Notes under the pieces: generated by a model
Told to the model about the DNA's origin: nothing
The model's input: only the letters and a program-made list of their open reading frames with translations
Databases searched by the model: none
Program-made: the position numbers and the translations under genes
Shown: piece by piece, positions 43,624 to 52,672 of the stretch
How the letters are laid out: every line of letters starts with the position of its first letter
How positions within the stretch are numbered: position 1 is the stretch's first letter
Assembly: GCA_040223615.1 (NCBI GenBank)
Contig: JAVKFY010000061.1
Location: forward strand, 150,180 to 214,179
Direction: 5' to 3'
Source of the DNA: JAVKFY01 sp040223615
GTDB lineage: Bacteria > Pseudomonadota > Alphaproteobacteria > GCA-2731375
DNA length: 64,000 bases

Positions 43624-46337
43624 GCCGCGTCTCCCATCATCGAAAGTGTCTGCGACAGCGCCTGGAGCAGGGCGTCGCGGTCCATCTTGCCGACATAGTC
43701 GGTGAAGCCGGCTTCACGGCCGCGGGCAAAGTCCTGAGTCTCGGTGTGCGAGGATAGCGCCACCATCGGCACGTCCTGCCAGGCGCCCTCGCGCCGCACC
43801 TCGGTGGCGAACTCGAAGCCACTCATGCCCGGCATCTCGATATCGGAGATGATCACATCGAAATCGGCGCCGTCTTCACGTAGGCGCAGCGCCTCGTCCG
43901 GTGCCTCGGCGACGGTGACGTCGTAGCCGGCGACCCGCAGCAGCGGCGTCAGCATGTTGCGGAAGAACGGGCTGTCATCGACCAGCAACACGCGCTTGCT
44001 TGCCGAGTCGCCATCCGCGGATCCCTTGCCCTCGCCGAACCAGGTATCGAAGTTCTGTGCGACGTAGTGACCGACGTCGATCACGTCGGTCGCCTTGCCG
44101 GCGATCACCGCCGAGCCGATGAAGCCCGGCCGCTCCGCCGCCAGCTCGACGTTGAGCGGCTGGTCGACGATATCGACGATCTCCTCGACCAGCAGGCCCA
44201 GCGTATGCTCACCGTCGGCGAACACGAGCACCGGCTGGCGCCCCTCCTCGCGGATCTGCATGCCGTGATCCATCGACACCAGCGGCATCAGCTTGCCGCG
44301 ATACTGGGTCACGTAACGCTCGTTGGCGAACTCGACCGCCTCGACCGGGATGTCTTCCAGCCGGGCCACCAGCGACAGCGGCACCGCCTTCGGCTCGCCG
44401 CCGCCGGCACGGAACAGCAGCATCGCCACCGATTCCTCGCCGCGGCTCTCGCCCTGGCGCGCCAGCTCCGCACCTTCGTCCTCGTGCATCGTCGCACCCG
44501 AAGTCGAAGCCGCGATACCGTTCGGATCGAGGATCATGATCACCGACCCGTCGCCCAGGATGGTGTTGCCGGAGAACATGGCGATGTCGCGCAGCAGCGG
44601 CGCCACCGGCTTGACCACGATCTCCTCGGTGTCGAACACCTTGTCGACGACGATGCCGAAGGTATAGGCGCCGACCTGGGTGACGACGACATAGACCTCC
44701 GCCGGCGGCTCGGTGTCCGCCTCGCGCAACTGCAGGCTCTGGTCGAGGTAGACCAGCGGCAGCAACCGGTTGCGCAGGCGCAGCACCGGCGTCCCGTTGA
44801 TGGTTTCGATCTTCTGCTCCGAACCGGAGGCGGCGCGCACCAGCTCGATGACGCTGATCTGCGGGATCGCGAACCGTTCGCCGGCGCACTCGACGACCAG
44901 CGCGGAAACGATCGCCAGGGTCAGCGGGATCTTGATGGTGAAGGTCGAGCCGCGCCCCACCACCGACTTCAGCTCGACGGTGCCGCCGATCTTCTCGATG
45001 TTGGTCCGCACCACGTCCATGCCGACGCCGCGGCCGGACACCGCGGTGACCTCGGCGGCGGTGGAAAAGCCCGGCGCGAAGATGAACTGCTGGATCTTCT
45101 GATCCGACATGCTCTGCAGGTCGGCTTCACTGGCCAGACCCTTCTCCAGCACCTTGGCCCGGATCCGGTCGACATCCAGGCCGCGGCCGTCGTCCTTGAT
45201 CTCGATGATGATGTGGCCGCCTTCGTGATAGGCGTTCAACACCACCTTGCCGGTTTCCGCCTTGCCGGCCTCGGTCCGCTCCGCTGGCGTCTCCAGGCCG
45301 TGGTCGGCGGAGTTGCGGACCATGTGCGTCAGCGGATCCTTGATCAGCTCCAGCACCTGGCGATCGAGCTCGGTATCGGCGCCGAGCATCTGCAGTTCGA
45401 TCTTCTTGCTCAGGTCGTGGCTCAGGTCGCGGATGATGCGCGGCAGCTTCGCCCAGGCGTTACCGATCGGCTGCATCCGCGTCTTCATGACGCCTTCCTG
45501 CAGCTCGGTGGTGACGTGGCTGAGGCGTTGCAGCGGCACCTTGAATTCGCTGTCGGCGCGTCCGCGAACCATCTGCATGAGCTGGTTCCGCGTCAGCACC
45601 AGCTCGCTTACCATGGTCATCAGGTTTTCGAGCTGCTCGACGCTCACCCGGATCGACTGGTTGGCGACCGACGATTCGCCGCCGCCCTCCGGCTTCGCCG
45701 CCGTCGCCGGCTTGACCTCCGCCGGCTTCGGCGCGGGAGCGGCCGCCACCGGCTTGGCCGGCTCCGGCGTGGCTTCTGGCTCGGCCGCCGCGACCGGCGC
45801 CGGCGTCGCGGCCGGCTCCTCGTCATCGCCAGCGCTGGTTTCCTGGAACACCCGCTCCAGTTCCTCCAGCGACACCTCGCCCGGCTTCAGCGAGCGGCCC
45901 AGCGTGGCATCGAAATCCTCCGGCTCGTCGGGCACGGCCGCGACCGGGGCCTCCACGAGTTCACCCGCCGCCATCGCGTCGAGCTTGTCGATCAGTTCGT
46001 TGTCGTCACCGGCCGGCTCCGCCTCGGTCTGCTCCAGCGCCGCCAGCAGGTCCTTGATCCGATCCAGGCTCGCCAGGATCAGGGTCACCGCCACCGGCGT
46101 CGCGGTCATCGCGCCGTCACGGATCTTGCCGAGCACATTCTCCGACGAGTGCGCTACAGCCGCGAGACGCGGCAGCCCCAGGAACCCGCAAGTCCCCTTG
46201 ATGGTGTGGACCAGGCGGAAGATGTTGTCGATCAGCTTGGGATCGTCCGGGTTCTGTTCCAATCGCACCAGCTCGACGTCCAGCGTCGATAGGCTCTCCG
46301 CCGTTTCGGTGAGGAACTCGGTCAGCAATTCGTCCAT
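43620..46337 (-). CDS. cheA: Hybrid chemotaxis histidine kinase CheA with two CheW-like domains and a receiver
   Basis: The protein has 905 residues. In order: HPt (P1) domain with His44 in LVHTIKGTCGF; a long Ala/Pro/Glu linker at about 130-225 with no clear P2 domain; dimerisation helices; a HATPase domain with HMVRNSADHGLE (N box) and GRGVGMDVVRTN; a first CheW-like domain; a second CheW-like domain at about 635-770; and a C-terminal receiver with the acceptor Asp in VIISDIEMPGMSG near 840. Hybrid CheA proteins with a receiver are known in Rhodospirillales. The start at 46337 (MDELLTEFLTE) is the usual CheA N-terminus. Confidence 0.94.
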   Translation of the reverse strand: MDELLTEFLTETAESLSTLDVELVRLEQNPDDPKLIDNIFRLVHTIKGTCGFLGLPRLAAVAHSSENVLGKIRDGAMTATPVAVTLILASLDRIKDLLAALEQTEAEPAGDDNELIDKLDAMAAGELVEAPVAAVPDEPEDFDATLGRSLKPGEVSLEELERVFQETSAGDDEEPAATPAPVAAAEPEATPEPAKPVAAAPAPKPAEVKPATAAKPEGGGESSVANQSIRVSVEQLENLMTMVSELVLTRNQLMQMVRGRADSEFKVPLQRLSHVTTELQEGVMKTRMQPIGNAWAKLPRIIRDLSHDLSKKIELQMLGADTELDRQVLELIKDPLTHMVRNSADHGLETPAERTEAGKAETGKVVLNAYHEGGHIIIEIKDDGRGLDVDRIRAKVLEKGLASEADLQSMSDQKIQQFIFAPGFSTAAEVTAVSGRGVGMDVVRTNIEKIGGTVELKSVVGRGSTFTIKIPLTLAIVSALVVECAGERFAIPQISVIELVRAASGSEQKIETINGTPVLRLRNRLLPLVYLDQSLQLREADTEPPAEVYVVVTQVGAYTFGIVVDKVFDTEEIVVKPVAPLLRDIAMFSGNTILGDGSVIMILDPNGIAASTSGATMHEDEGAELARQGESRGEESVAMLLFRAGGGEPKAVPLSLVARLEDIPVEAVEFANERYVTQYRGKLMPLVSMDHGMQIREEGRQPVLVFADGEHTLGLLVEEIVDIVDQPLNVELAAERPGFIGSAVIAGKATDVIDVGHYVAQNFDTWFGEGKGSADGDSASKRVLLVDDSPFFRNMLTPLLRVAGYDVTVAEAPDEALRLREDGADFDVIISDIEMPGMSGFEFATEVRREGAWQDVPMVALSSHTETQDFARGREAGFTDYVGKMDRDALLQALSQTLSMMGDAA

Positions 46338-46360
46338 TTGCGGTACTCCGCCGTTCTCGC

Positions 46361-46458
46361 TTAAGGGGCTGCGCAAAGGCGCGCGCCGTCGGCACTCAAG
46401 GCCGTCACGATGGCGAAGAATGTTTAAGAAGCGGTGAAGGTGGAATACGGCGTTAACC
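46361..46458. promoter_or_regulatory. TTAA half-site cluster upstream of cheA
   Basis: TTAA is found at 46361-46364 and 46424-46427, and TTAACC at 46453-46458, all within the 155-base gap between chpT and cheA. They resemble CtrA half-sites but do not keep the canonical spacing, so CtrA control of the che operon is a hypothesis. Confidence 0.35.
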
Positions 46459-46492
46459 GCGGTTTTCCGGGCCTGCCACAGCCCCGGAGGGC

Positions 46493-47125
46493 TTAGCTGA
46501 ACGACGCCGTGAAACGCGCTTTCTCGCCGTCCGCCGCATACTCGACCTGTCCGCCGAGCGCCGCTGCCAGGCGCGTGGCCAGGTAGGCGGGAAGCTGCTT
46601 CGGCGTCAGCTCGCCAGCGTCGACACAGCCGTCCAGCGCCGCCGCCAGGTCGCCGTCCACGCCGGCGCCTGTGCCAGCCGCGACGACCTCCAGCCGAGCC
46701 GCATCGGCGGCGACCGCGACCGCCACCTCGCCGCCACGCGGCAGCGCGTCGACGGCGACCAGCAACAGGTTCAGCAGCAGGCGCAGCCGCGGCTTGTTCA
46801 TCTCGGCCTGAATCGCGTCGTCCGGCCAGGCAAGCGCCGTGCGCCCCCCCTCCAGCCAGCGCGCCGCGGCATCGCGCGCCTCGATCAGCGACACCGGCAC
46901 ATTGGCGCCGCCGCTGGCGCCGAATGCCAGGCGATAGAAGGTGAGCCGGCGCGCGGCCTGCTCGGCGCTATGGGTCAGCAGGTCGAGCGCCTGCTGGCGC
47001 ATCTCCGGATCGTCCTCCTCGGCGAGCAGTTCGAGCCCGTTGCCGATCGCGCCGACCGGCCCGACAATGTCGTGGCAGATCCGCGACGCGAGAATCGCAC
47101 TCAGATCGAGATCGTCGCTGGCCAT
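46493..47125 (-). CDS. chpT: Histidine phosphotransferase ChpT
   Basis: This 210-residue protein resembles a histidine kinase without catalytic ability. It has the phospho-His18 in SRICHDIVGPVGAIGNGLELL followed by a helical DHp-like hairpin, and a degenerate ATPase-like C-terminal half without N, G1 or G2 boxes. This is the ChpT family, which passes phosphate from the hybrid kinase CckA to CtrA and CpdR. It heads the che operon on the same strand, 155 bases before cheA. The ATG at 47125 is chosen because ChpT N-termini are short; upstream codons are low complexity. Confidence 0.9.
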   Translation of the reverse strand: MASDDLDLSAILASRICHDIVGPVGAIGNGLELLAEEDDPEMRQQALDLLTHSAEQAARRLTFYRLAFGASGGANVPVSLIEARDAAARWLEGGRTALAWPDDAIQAEMNKPRLRLLLNLLLVAVDALPRGGEVAVAVAADAARLEVVAAGTGAGVDGDLAAALDGCVDAGELTPKQLPAYLATRLAAALGGQVEYAADGEKARFTASFS

Positions 47126-47363
47126 GGTGGCATTCCCCGAAAACGCGAAGCTACACCTATATGTAGTGTCGCAATCTGGCCGCGACCAGCGTGCCGGAGG
47201 GGCTGGCGCGCCGCGGCACCCCACTCTAGGCTGCGCCGGTATTCAAGTCGGCGGCGGCCGACAGAGACAAAGGACGCCGAATGCCAGCCACCGCGTGCGC
47301 AGCGGGCAGCGCCAATGGACGCCGGCCTTGAGCCTCGCTGGCGGCGGCCCGCACCGCCCACCC

Positions 47364-48101
47364 GTGCCGGTACGCGCCACGGTGGCCGAGGCCTACCAGC
47401 ACGTTGCCCGCAGCCTGGGCGCGCTGGTCTTTCTCGCAGCATTGCCAGCGGCGCTGCGTTTCGCCGCCGAGATTTTCGTGTGGGCCGCCTTTCCCGCGCC
47501 GCTCTCGCCGTTGACGCAGATCACCATGCTGATGCTGACCACGCTGCTGATGGCGACATTCTCGGTTGCCTGGCACCGCTTCACCCTGCTCGGCGAAGTC
47601 AACAAGCAACAGGTCTGGCAGTTCGTGTTCGAGCGTCGCGAGGCACTGTTCTTCCTCTACTCGCTGGTGCTGATGGTGCCGATCATGCTGGCCGCGTTGA
47701 GCGCCCGGGCAGCCCCGGAGGACGGCAGCCTGATGCCGCCGATCCTGATGGGGCTGGCGGTGTTCGTCTTCCTGCGCCTGTCGATGCTGCTGCCGGCGAT
47801 CGCGGTGGATGGCGACTGCGACCCGCGCAGCGCCTGGGCGCTGACACGCGGTCAGTTCTGGCGCCTGTTCGCGACCATGATCCTGGTGGCCTTGCCGGTG
47901 GAGCTGCTGGCGCTGCTGATCCTGGTGCTGCTGTCCAGCGATACCACCGTGGTGTTGCTGCTGGCCCGCGCGATCGCGATCGTGCTGGAGTTTTTCATCA
48001 CTGCCATCGTGGTCACGGCATTATCGTTGATCTATCGCCGCCTGGCCGGACCGCCGAACCAAACGGTCGTCAACTTGCCGGGCGGCGACACGACGGCATA
48101 A
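47364..48101 (+). CDS. Unknown integral membrane protein with six predicted helices
   Basis: This 245-residue protein has hydrophobic segments at about 17-42, 50-72, 95-112, 125-147, 167-190 and 195-223. A SAWALTRGQFWRLF stretch precedes helix five, seen in several families of uncharacterised membrane proteins. No function is assigned. The start is uncertain: GTG at 47364 is proposed, GTG at 47382 and TTG at 47328 are alternatives, and there is no in-frame ATG. It ends 17 bases before the formate dehydrogenase operon, whose ribosome site begins at its stop codon, so the genes may be co-transcribed. Confidence 0.65.
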   Translation: MPVRATVAEAYQHVARSLGALVFLAALPAALRFAAEIFVWAAFPAPLSPLTQITMLMLTTLLMATFSVAWHRFTLLGEVNKQQVWQFVFERREALFFLYSLVLMVPIMLAALSARAAPEDGSLMPPILMGLAVFVFLRLSMLLPAIAVDGDCDPRSAWALTRGQFWRLFATMILVALPVELLALLILVLLSSDTTVVLLLARAIAIVLEFFITAIVVTALSLIYRRLAGPPNQTVVNLPGGDTTA

Positions 48102-48118
48102 GGAGAGGCACGCGGACC

Positions 48119-49816
48119 ATGACGCAGGCGAGCCCGAAACCGACGGCGCCGACCCGCCATCCTGGCCGCGGCAAGGGCGGCCGGTCCCAGCCCAAGGGCC
48201 GCCAGGTCGAACCGTCGGCGCTGGCCGAGGTCGCGGCGCTGCTGGCCGGGCGACAGCCGCGGCGCGACCTGCTGATCGAGCACCTGCACGCCCTCCAGGA
48301 CGCGCACGGCCACCTGTCGGCGCGCCACCTGCGGGCGCTGGCGGAATGGATGCGCCTGCCGATGGCCGAGGTCTACGAAGTCGCGACCTTCTATCACAAT
48401 TTCGACGTGGTCACGGACGGCGAGGCGCCGCCAGCGACCACCATCCGGGTCTGCGACAGCCTGACGTGCGCCATGATGGGCGCCGAGCAACTCTACCAGG
48501 CCCTGAAGGACGACAAGGACGTGCGCGTCGTCCACGGCGCCTGCATGGGCCGTTGCGATGCCGCGCCGGTCGCCCGCATCGGCCACCGCTTCGTCGAGCG
48601 CGCGACGCCCGAGGCGGTGCGCGCGCGTGTCGCCGACGCCGGCGACGATCCCGTGCCCGACCACGTCGGTTTCGATGCCTATGTCGCCGATGGCGGCTAC
48701 GGACTGCTTCGCGCCTGCCAGGCCGGCGAGGAGGAGGTCGACGCGCTGCTCGACCGGCTCGACGCCGGGGTCTTGCGCGGCCTCGGCGGTGCCGGCTTCC
48801 CGACCGGGCGCAAGTGGCGCTTCGTGCGCGCCGAGCCCGGCCCGCGACTGATGGCGGTGAACGCCGACGAGAGCGAGCCCGGCACCTTCAAGGACCGCCA
48901 CTACCTGCTGAGCGACCCGCACCGCTTCCTGGAAGGCATGCTGATCGGTGCCTGGGCAGTCGGGGCGCCGACCGTCTACCTCTACCTGCGCGATGAGTAC
49001 CCGGTGGTCCGTCGCATCCTGGAGACCGAGCTCGTTCGCCTCGCCGACCTGAAGCTCGAGCTGCCGGAGATCGTCATGCGCCGCGGCGCCGGCGCCTACA
49101 TCTGCGGCGAGGAGTCGGCGATGCTGGAGAGCCTGGAGGGCAAGCGCGGCCTGCCCCGGCACAAGCCGCCCTACCCGAGCCAGGTCGGCCTGTTCGGTCG
49201 CCCGACCCTGATCAACAATGTCGAAACGCTGTACTGGGTTCGCGACGTCGCCACCGACCCGGCGAAGTTCGCGTCCGAAGGCCGGCGCGGGCGCAAGGGC
49301 CTGCGCTCCTTCTCGGTCTCCGGCCGCGTGCGCCAGCCCGGCGTGAAGCTGGCCCCGGCCGGCATCTCCGCGCGCGAACTGATCGACGAGTATTGCGGCG
49401 GCATGGCCGAGGGCCACGCGTTCAAGGGTTACCTGCCCGGCGGCGCCTCGGGCGGCGTACTGCCGGCCAGCATGGCCGACCTGCCGCTCGACTTCGGCAC
49501 GCTGGAGGCGCATGGCGCGCTGATCGGCTCCGCCGCCGTGATCGTGCTGTCGGACCAGGATGACGTGTGCGACGCGGCGCTGAACCTGATGAAGTTCTTC
49601 GCCGACGAGAGCTGCGGCCAGTGCACGCCGTGCCGCGCCGGCTGCGAGAAGTCGGTAACCCTGATGCAATCCGGGCGCTGGGACCGTCCGCTGCTGGAGG
49701 AAGTCTCGCGGGTGATGATGGACGCCTCGATCTGCGGCCTCGGCCAGGCGGCGCCGAACGGTCTGCTCACGGCCTTCAAATATTTCCCCGAGGATACGAA
49801 GCGGAGAACCGGATGA
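48119..49816 (+). CDS. fdsB: NAD-dependent formate dehydrogenase, fused gamma-beta subunit (FdsG-FdsB)
   Basis: The 565-residue fusion has an N-terminal NuoE-like domain with [2Fe-2S] ligands Cys112, Cys117, Cys142 and Cys146. A NuoF-like domain follows, with the FMN motif GLGGAGFPTGRKW at 221-233, the NADH region ICGEESAMLESLEGKRGLP at 328-345, and a [4Fe-4S] site Cys499-X2-Cys502-X2-Cys505 plus a distal Cys539. It passes electrons from the FdsA clusters to NAD+. In Rhodobacter and Cupriavidus fdsG and fdsB are separate genes; here they are one. A basic 30-residue N-terminal extension precedes the NuoE part. It overlaps fdsA by 4 bases. Confidence 0.93.
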   Translation: MTQASPKPTAPTRHPGRGKGGRSQPKGRQVEPSALAEVAALLAGRQPRRDLLIEHLHALQDAHGHLSARHLRALAEWMRLPMAEVYEVATFYHNFDVVTDGEAPPATTIRVCDSLTCAMMGAEQLYQALKDDKDVRVVHGACMGRCDAAPVARIGHRFVERATPEAVRARVADAGDDPVPDHVGFDAYVADGGYGLLRACQAGEEEVDALLDRLDAGVLRGLGGAGFPTGRKWRFVRAEPGPRLMAVNADESEPGTFKDRHYLLSDPHRFLEGMLIGAWAVGAPTVYLYLRDEYPVVRRILETELVRLADLKLELPEIVMRRGAGAYICGEESAMLESLEGKRGLPRHKPPYPSQVGLFGRPTLINNVETLYWVRDVATDPAKFASEGRRGRKGLRSFSVSGRVRQPGVKLAPAGISARELIDEYCGGMAEGHAFKGYLPGGASGGVLPASMADLPLDFGTLEAHGALIGSAAVIVLSDQDDVCDAALNLMKFFADESCGQCTPCRAGCEKSVTLMQSGRWDRPLLEEVSRVMMDASICGLGQAAPNGLLTAFKYFPEDTKRRTG

Positions 49817-52551
49817 GCCAGGCCGCGACCGACAATCCAATCCGTTTCACGCTCGACGGCCAGGATGTCGAGGCGCTGCCCGGCGAGACCATCTGGCAGG
49901 CCGCCGACCGGCTCGGCACCACCCTGCCGCACCTGTGCTGGTCGACTCAGCCGGGCTTCCGCGCCGACGGCAACTGCCGCGCCTGCATGGTCGAGATCGA
50001 GGGCGAGCGGGTGCTGGCGGCAAGCTGCATCCGCCAACCTACCGAGGGCATGGCTGTCACCACCGCATCTGAGCGCGCCACCACTGCGCGGCGCATGGTG
50101 ATGGAGATGCTGGTCGCCGACCAGCCGGCGCGCGCCGACACCCACGACCCGGACTCCAAGCTGTGGCACTGGGCCGAGGCGCTGGGCGTCGCCGACAGCC
50201 GCCTGCCGACCGAGCCGCGCCTGGCGCCCGACCCGAGCCACGCGGCGATGGCGGTGAACCTGGACGCCTGCATCAACTGCACGCTGTGCGTGCGCGCCTG
50301 CCGCGAGGTGCAGGGCAACGACGTCATCGGCATGGCCGGGCGCGGCGCCGACGCGCACGTCGTGTTCGATTTCGGCGACCCGATGGGCGCCAGCACCTGC
50401 GTCGCCTGCGGCGAGTGCGTGCAGGCCTGCCCGACCGGCGCGTTGCTGCCCGCCGCCGGCGCGGTCAAGCCGGACCGCAAGGTCGACTCGGTCTGCCCCT
50501 ATTGCGGCGTCGGCTGTCAGCTCACCTTCAACATCAAGGACGATCGCATCGTCTCGGTCGACGGCCGCGACGGGCCGGCCAACATGGGGCGCCTGTGCGT
50601 GAAGGGCCGCTTCGGATTCGACTACGTGCACTCGCCGCAACGGCTGACCAAGCCGCTGATCCGGCGCGACGACGTGGGCAAGGACGATGTCGACGTCGAC
50701 CCCGCCAACCCGCTGACCCACTTCCGCGAGGCGAACTGGGAGGAGGCGCTGGACCGCGCCGCCGCCGGCCTCAAGCGAATTCGCGACGCGCATGGCGGCA
50801 AGGGCCTGGCCGGCTTCGGCTCGGCCAAGGGTTCCAACGAGGAAGCCTACCTGGTGCAGAAGCTGGTCCGCGCCGGCTTCGGCACCAACAATGTCGACCA
50901 CTGCACCCGCCTCTGCCACGCCTCGTCGGTCGCCGCACTGATGGAGACCATCGGGTCCGGCGCCGTGACCGCGCCGTTCACCGAGGCGGTGAACGCCGAC
51001 GTGATCATGGTGATCGGCGCGCACCCGACGGTGAACCATCCGGTCGCCGCGACTTTCTTCAAGAACGCGGTCGCCAACGGCACCAAGCTGATCGTCGTCG
51101 ACCCGCGCGGCCAGGCACTGTCGCGCTACGCCACCTGGGTCTTGCAATCCAAGCCCGGCAGCGACGTGGCGCTGCTGAACGCAATGATGCACGTGATCGC
51201 CGCCGACGGCCTGGTCGACCAGCAATACATCCAGGCGCATACCGAGAACTACGCGGCGCTGGCCGAACACGTGAAGCGCTTCCCGCCGGAGCAGATGGAG
51301 GCCGTTTGCGGCATTCCTGCCGCCACCATCCGCGAGGTCGCACACGCCTTCGCCACCGCGCGCGCAGCGATGGTGTTCTGGGGCATGGGTATTTCGCAGC
51401 ATATCCATGGCACCGACAACTCGCGCTGTCTCATCAGCTTGTGTCTCATGACCGGCCAGGTCGGCCGCTCCGGTTCCGGCCTGCACCCGCTGCGCGGTCA
51501 GAACAACGTGCAGGGCGCGTCCGACGCCGGCCTGATCCCGATGGTCTACCCGGACTACCAGCCGGTCGGCGATGCCGCCGTGCGCGAGAAGTTCGAGACC
51601 TTCTGGGGCGCCAAGCTAGACCCGAATCCGGGCCTGACCGTGGTCGAGATCACCGAGGCGATCCACGACGGCATCATCCGCGGCGTCTACGTGATGGGCG
51701 AGAACCCTGCGATGTCGGACCCCAACGTCAGCCACGCCCGCTCAGCGCTGGCCAAGCTCGAACACCTGGTGGTGCAGGACATCTTCCTGACCGAGACGGC
51801 GGCCTACGCCGACGTGATCCTGCCCGCCTCGGCCTGGCCGGAGAAGGACGGCACCGTCACCAACACCAACCGTCAGGTGCAACGCGGCCGCAAGGCGCTG
51901 CCGCTGCCGGGCGACGCGCGCCAGGACTGGTGGATCATCCAGGAGATCGCCCGCCGCATCGGCCTCGACTGGCACTATGACGGTCCGGCCGAGGTCTACG
52001 AAGAGATGCGCCAGGCGATGCATTCCATCGACGGCATCACCTGGGACCGGCTGGCGCGCGAGGACGCCGTCACCTACCCGTGCCACGACGAGAACCTGCC
52101 GGGCGACGCGGTGATCTTCGGCGAGGGCTTCCCGACGCCGTCGACGCGCGGCAAGTTCGTACCGGCCGAGATCGTCTCGCCGGACGAGCTGCCCGACGCC
52201 GACTATCCCATCGTGCTGACCACCGGGCGCGTGCTGGAACACTGGCACACCGGCCAGATGACCCGTCGCGCCAGCGTGCTCGACAGCATCGAGCCGGAAG
52301 CGATGGCGCACATCGCGCCGACCGACCTGGAGAAGCTGGGCCTGGCCGCCGGCCAGCGCATCAAGGTCACCAGCCGGCGCGGCGAGATCGAGCTCACCGC
52401 GCGTGCCGACGGCCACGTGCAGCCGGGCATGGTGTTCATCCCCTTCTGCTACGCCGAGGCGGCGGCCAACCTGCTGACCAACGCGGCGCTCGACCCCTTC
52501 GGCAAGATCCCGGAGGTGAAGTACTGCGCGGTGAAAGTGGCCGCGGCGTAG
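49813..52551 (+). CDS. fdsA: NAD-dependent formate dehydrogenase molybdenum subunit FdsA
   Basis: This 912-residue cytoplasmic bis-MGD enzyme has an N-terminal [2Fe-2S] domain (Cys42, 55, 58, 72), two ferredoxin-type [4Fe-4S] clusters (Cys153/156/159/163 and 196/199/202/206), and a cluster proximal to Mo (Cys228, 231, 235, 262). The catalytic residue is Cys368 in CTRLCHASS, so it is the cysteine type rather than the selenocysteine type. The C-terminal MGD domain with LTTGRVLEHWHTGQMTRR is complete. It oxidises formate to CO2. No fdsD-like small subunit follows; the next genes, fdhD and mobA, converge on it. Confidence 0.95.
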   Translation: MSQAATDNPIRFTLDGQDVEALPGETIWQAADRLGTTLPHLCWSTQPGFRADGNCRACMVEIEGERVLAASCIRQPTEGMAVTTASERATTARRMVMEMLVADQPARADTHDPDSKLWHWAEALGVADSRLPTEPRLAPDPSHAAMAVNLDACINCTLCVRACREVQGNDVIGMAGRGADAHVVFDFGDPMGASTCVACGECVQACPTGALLPAAGAVKPDRKVDSVCPYCGVGCQLTFNIKDDRIVSVDGRDGPANMGRLCVKGRFGFDYVHSPQRLTKPLIRRDDVGKDDVDVDPANPLTHFREANWEEALDRAAAGLKRIRDAHGGKGLAGFGSAKGSNEEAYLVQKLVRAGFGTNNVDHCTRLCHASSVAALMETIGSGAVTAPFTEAVNADVIMVIGAHPTVNHPVAATFFKNAVANGTKLIVVDPRGQALSRYATWVLQSKPGSDVALLNAMMHVIAADGLVDQQYIQAHTENYAALAEHVKRFPPEQMEAVCGIPAATIREVAHAFATARAAMVFWGMGISQHIHGTDNSRCLISLCLMTGQVGRSGSGLHPLRGQNNVQGASDAGLIPMVYPDYQPVGDAAVREKFETFWGAKLDPNPGLTVVEITEAIHDGIIRGVYVMGENPAMSDPNVSHARSALAKLEHLVVQDIFLTETAAYADVILPASAWPEKDGTVTNTNRQVQRGRKALPLPGDARQDWWIIQEIARRIGLDWHYDGPAEVYEEMRQAMHSIDGITWDRLAREDAVTYPCHDENLPGDAVIFGEGFPTPSTRGKFVPAEIVSPDELPDADYPIVLTTGRVLEHWHTGQMTRRASVLDSIEPEAMAHIAPTDLEKLGLAAGQRIKVTSRRGEIELTARADGHVQPGMVFIPFCYAEAAANLLTNAALDPFGKIPEVKYCAVKVAAA

Positions 52552-52573
52552 GCCGTTCTCAACGATCGAGTTG

Positions 52574-52672
52574 AGATGCCCGGCCATGTAGCCGGACGCG
52601 GCGTAGCGAAATCCGGGACCAGCAGAGCCAGCCGCACCGTCATTCCCGGATTGCGCTCGGTTGCATCCGGGC
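52574..52672. repeat. Intergenic palindromic repeat between fdsA and a convergent gene
   Basis: CCCGGAT (52645-52651) and ATCCGGG (52665-52671) form arms around a spacer with GCGCTCGGTTGC. The upstream part (GATGCCCGGCCATG, then GCGTAGCGAAATCCGGGA) looks like a partial inverted copy. This matches a widespread proteobacterial class of repeats with AATCCGGG and a CGAAGCGC-like centre, distinct from the CTTGA-loop family. Confidence 0.55.

Noticed and set aside
46460..46490. Hairpin after chpT
   Set aside because: The stem is short and is followed by A residues instead of T residues on the transcribed strand, so it is not an intrinsic terminator.
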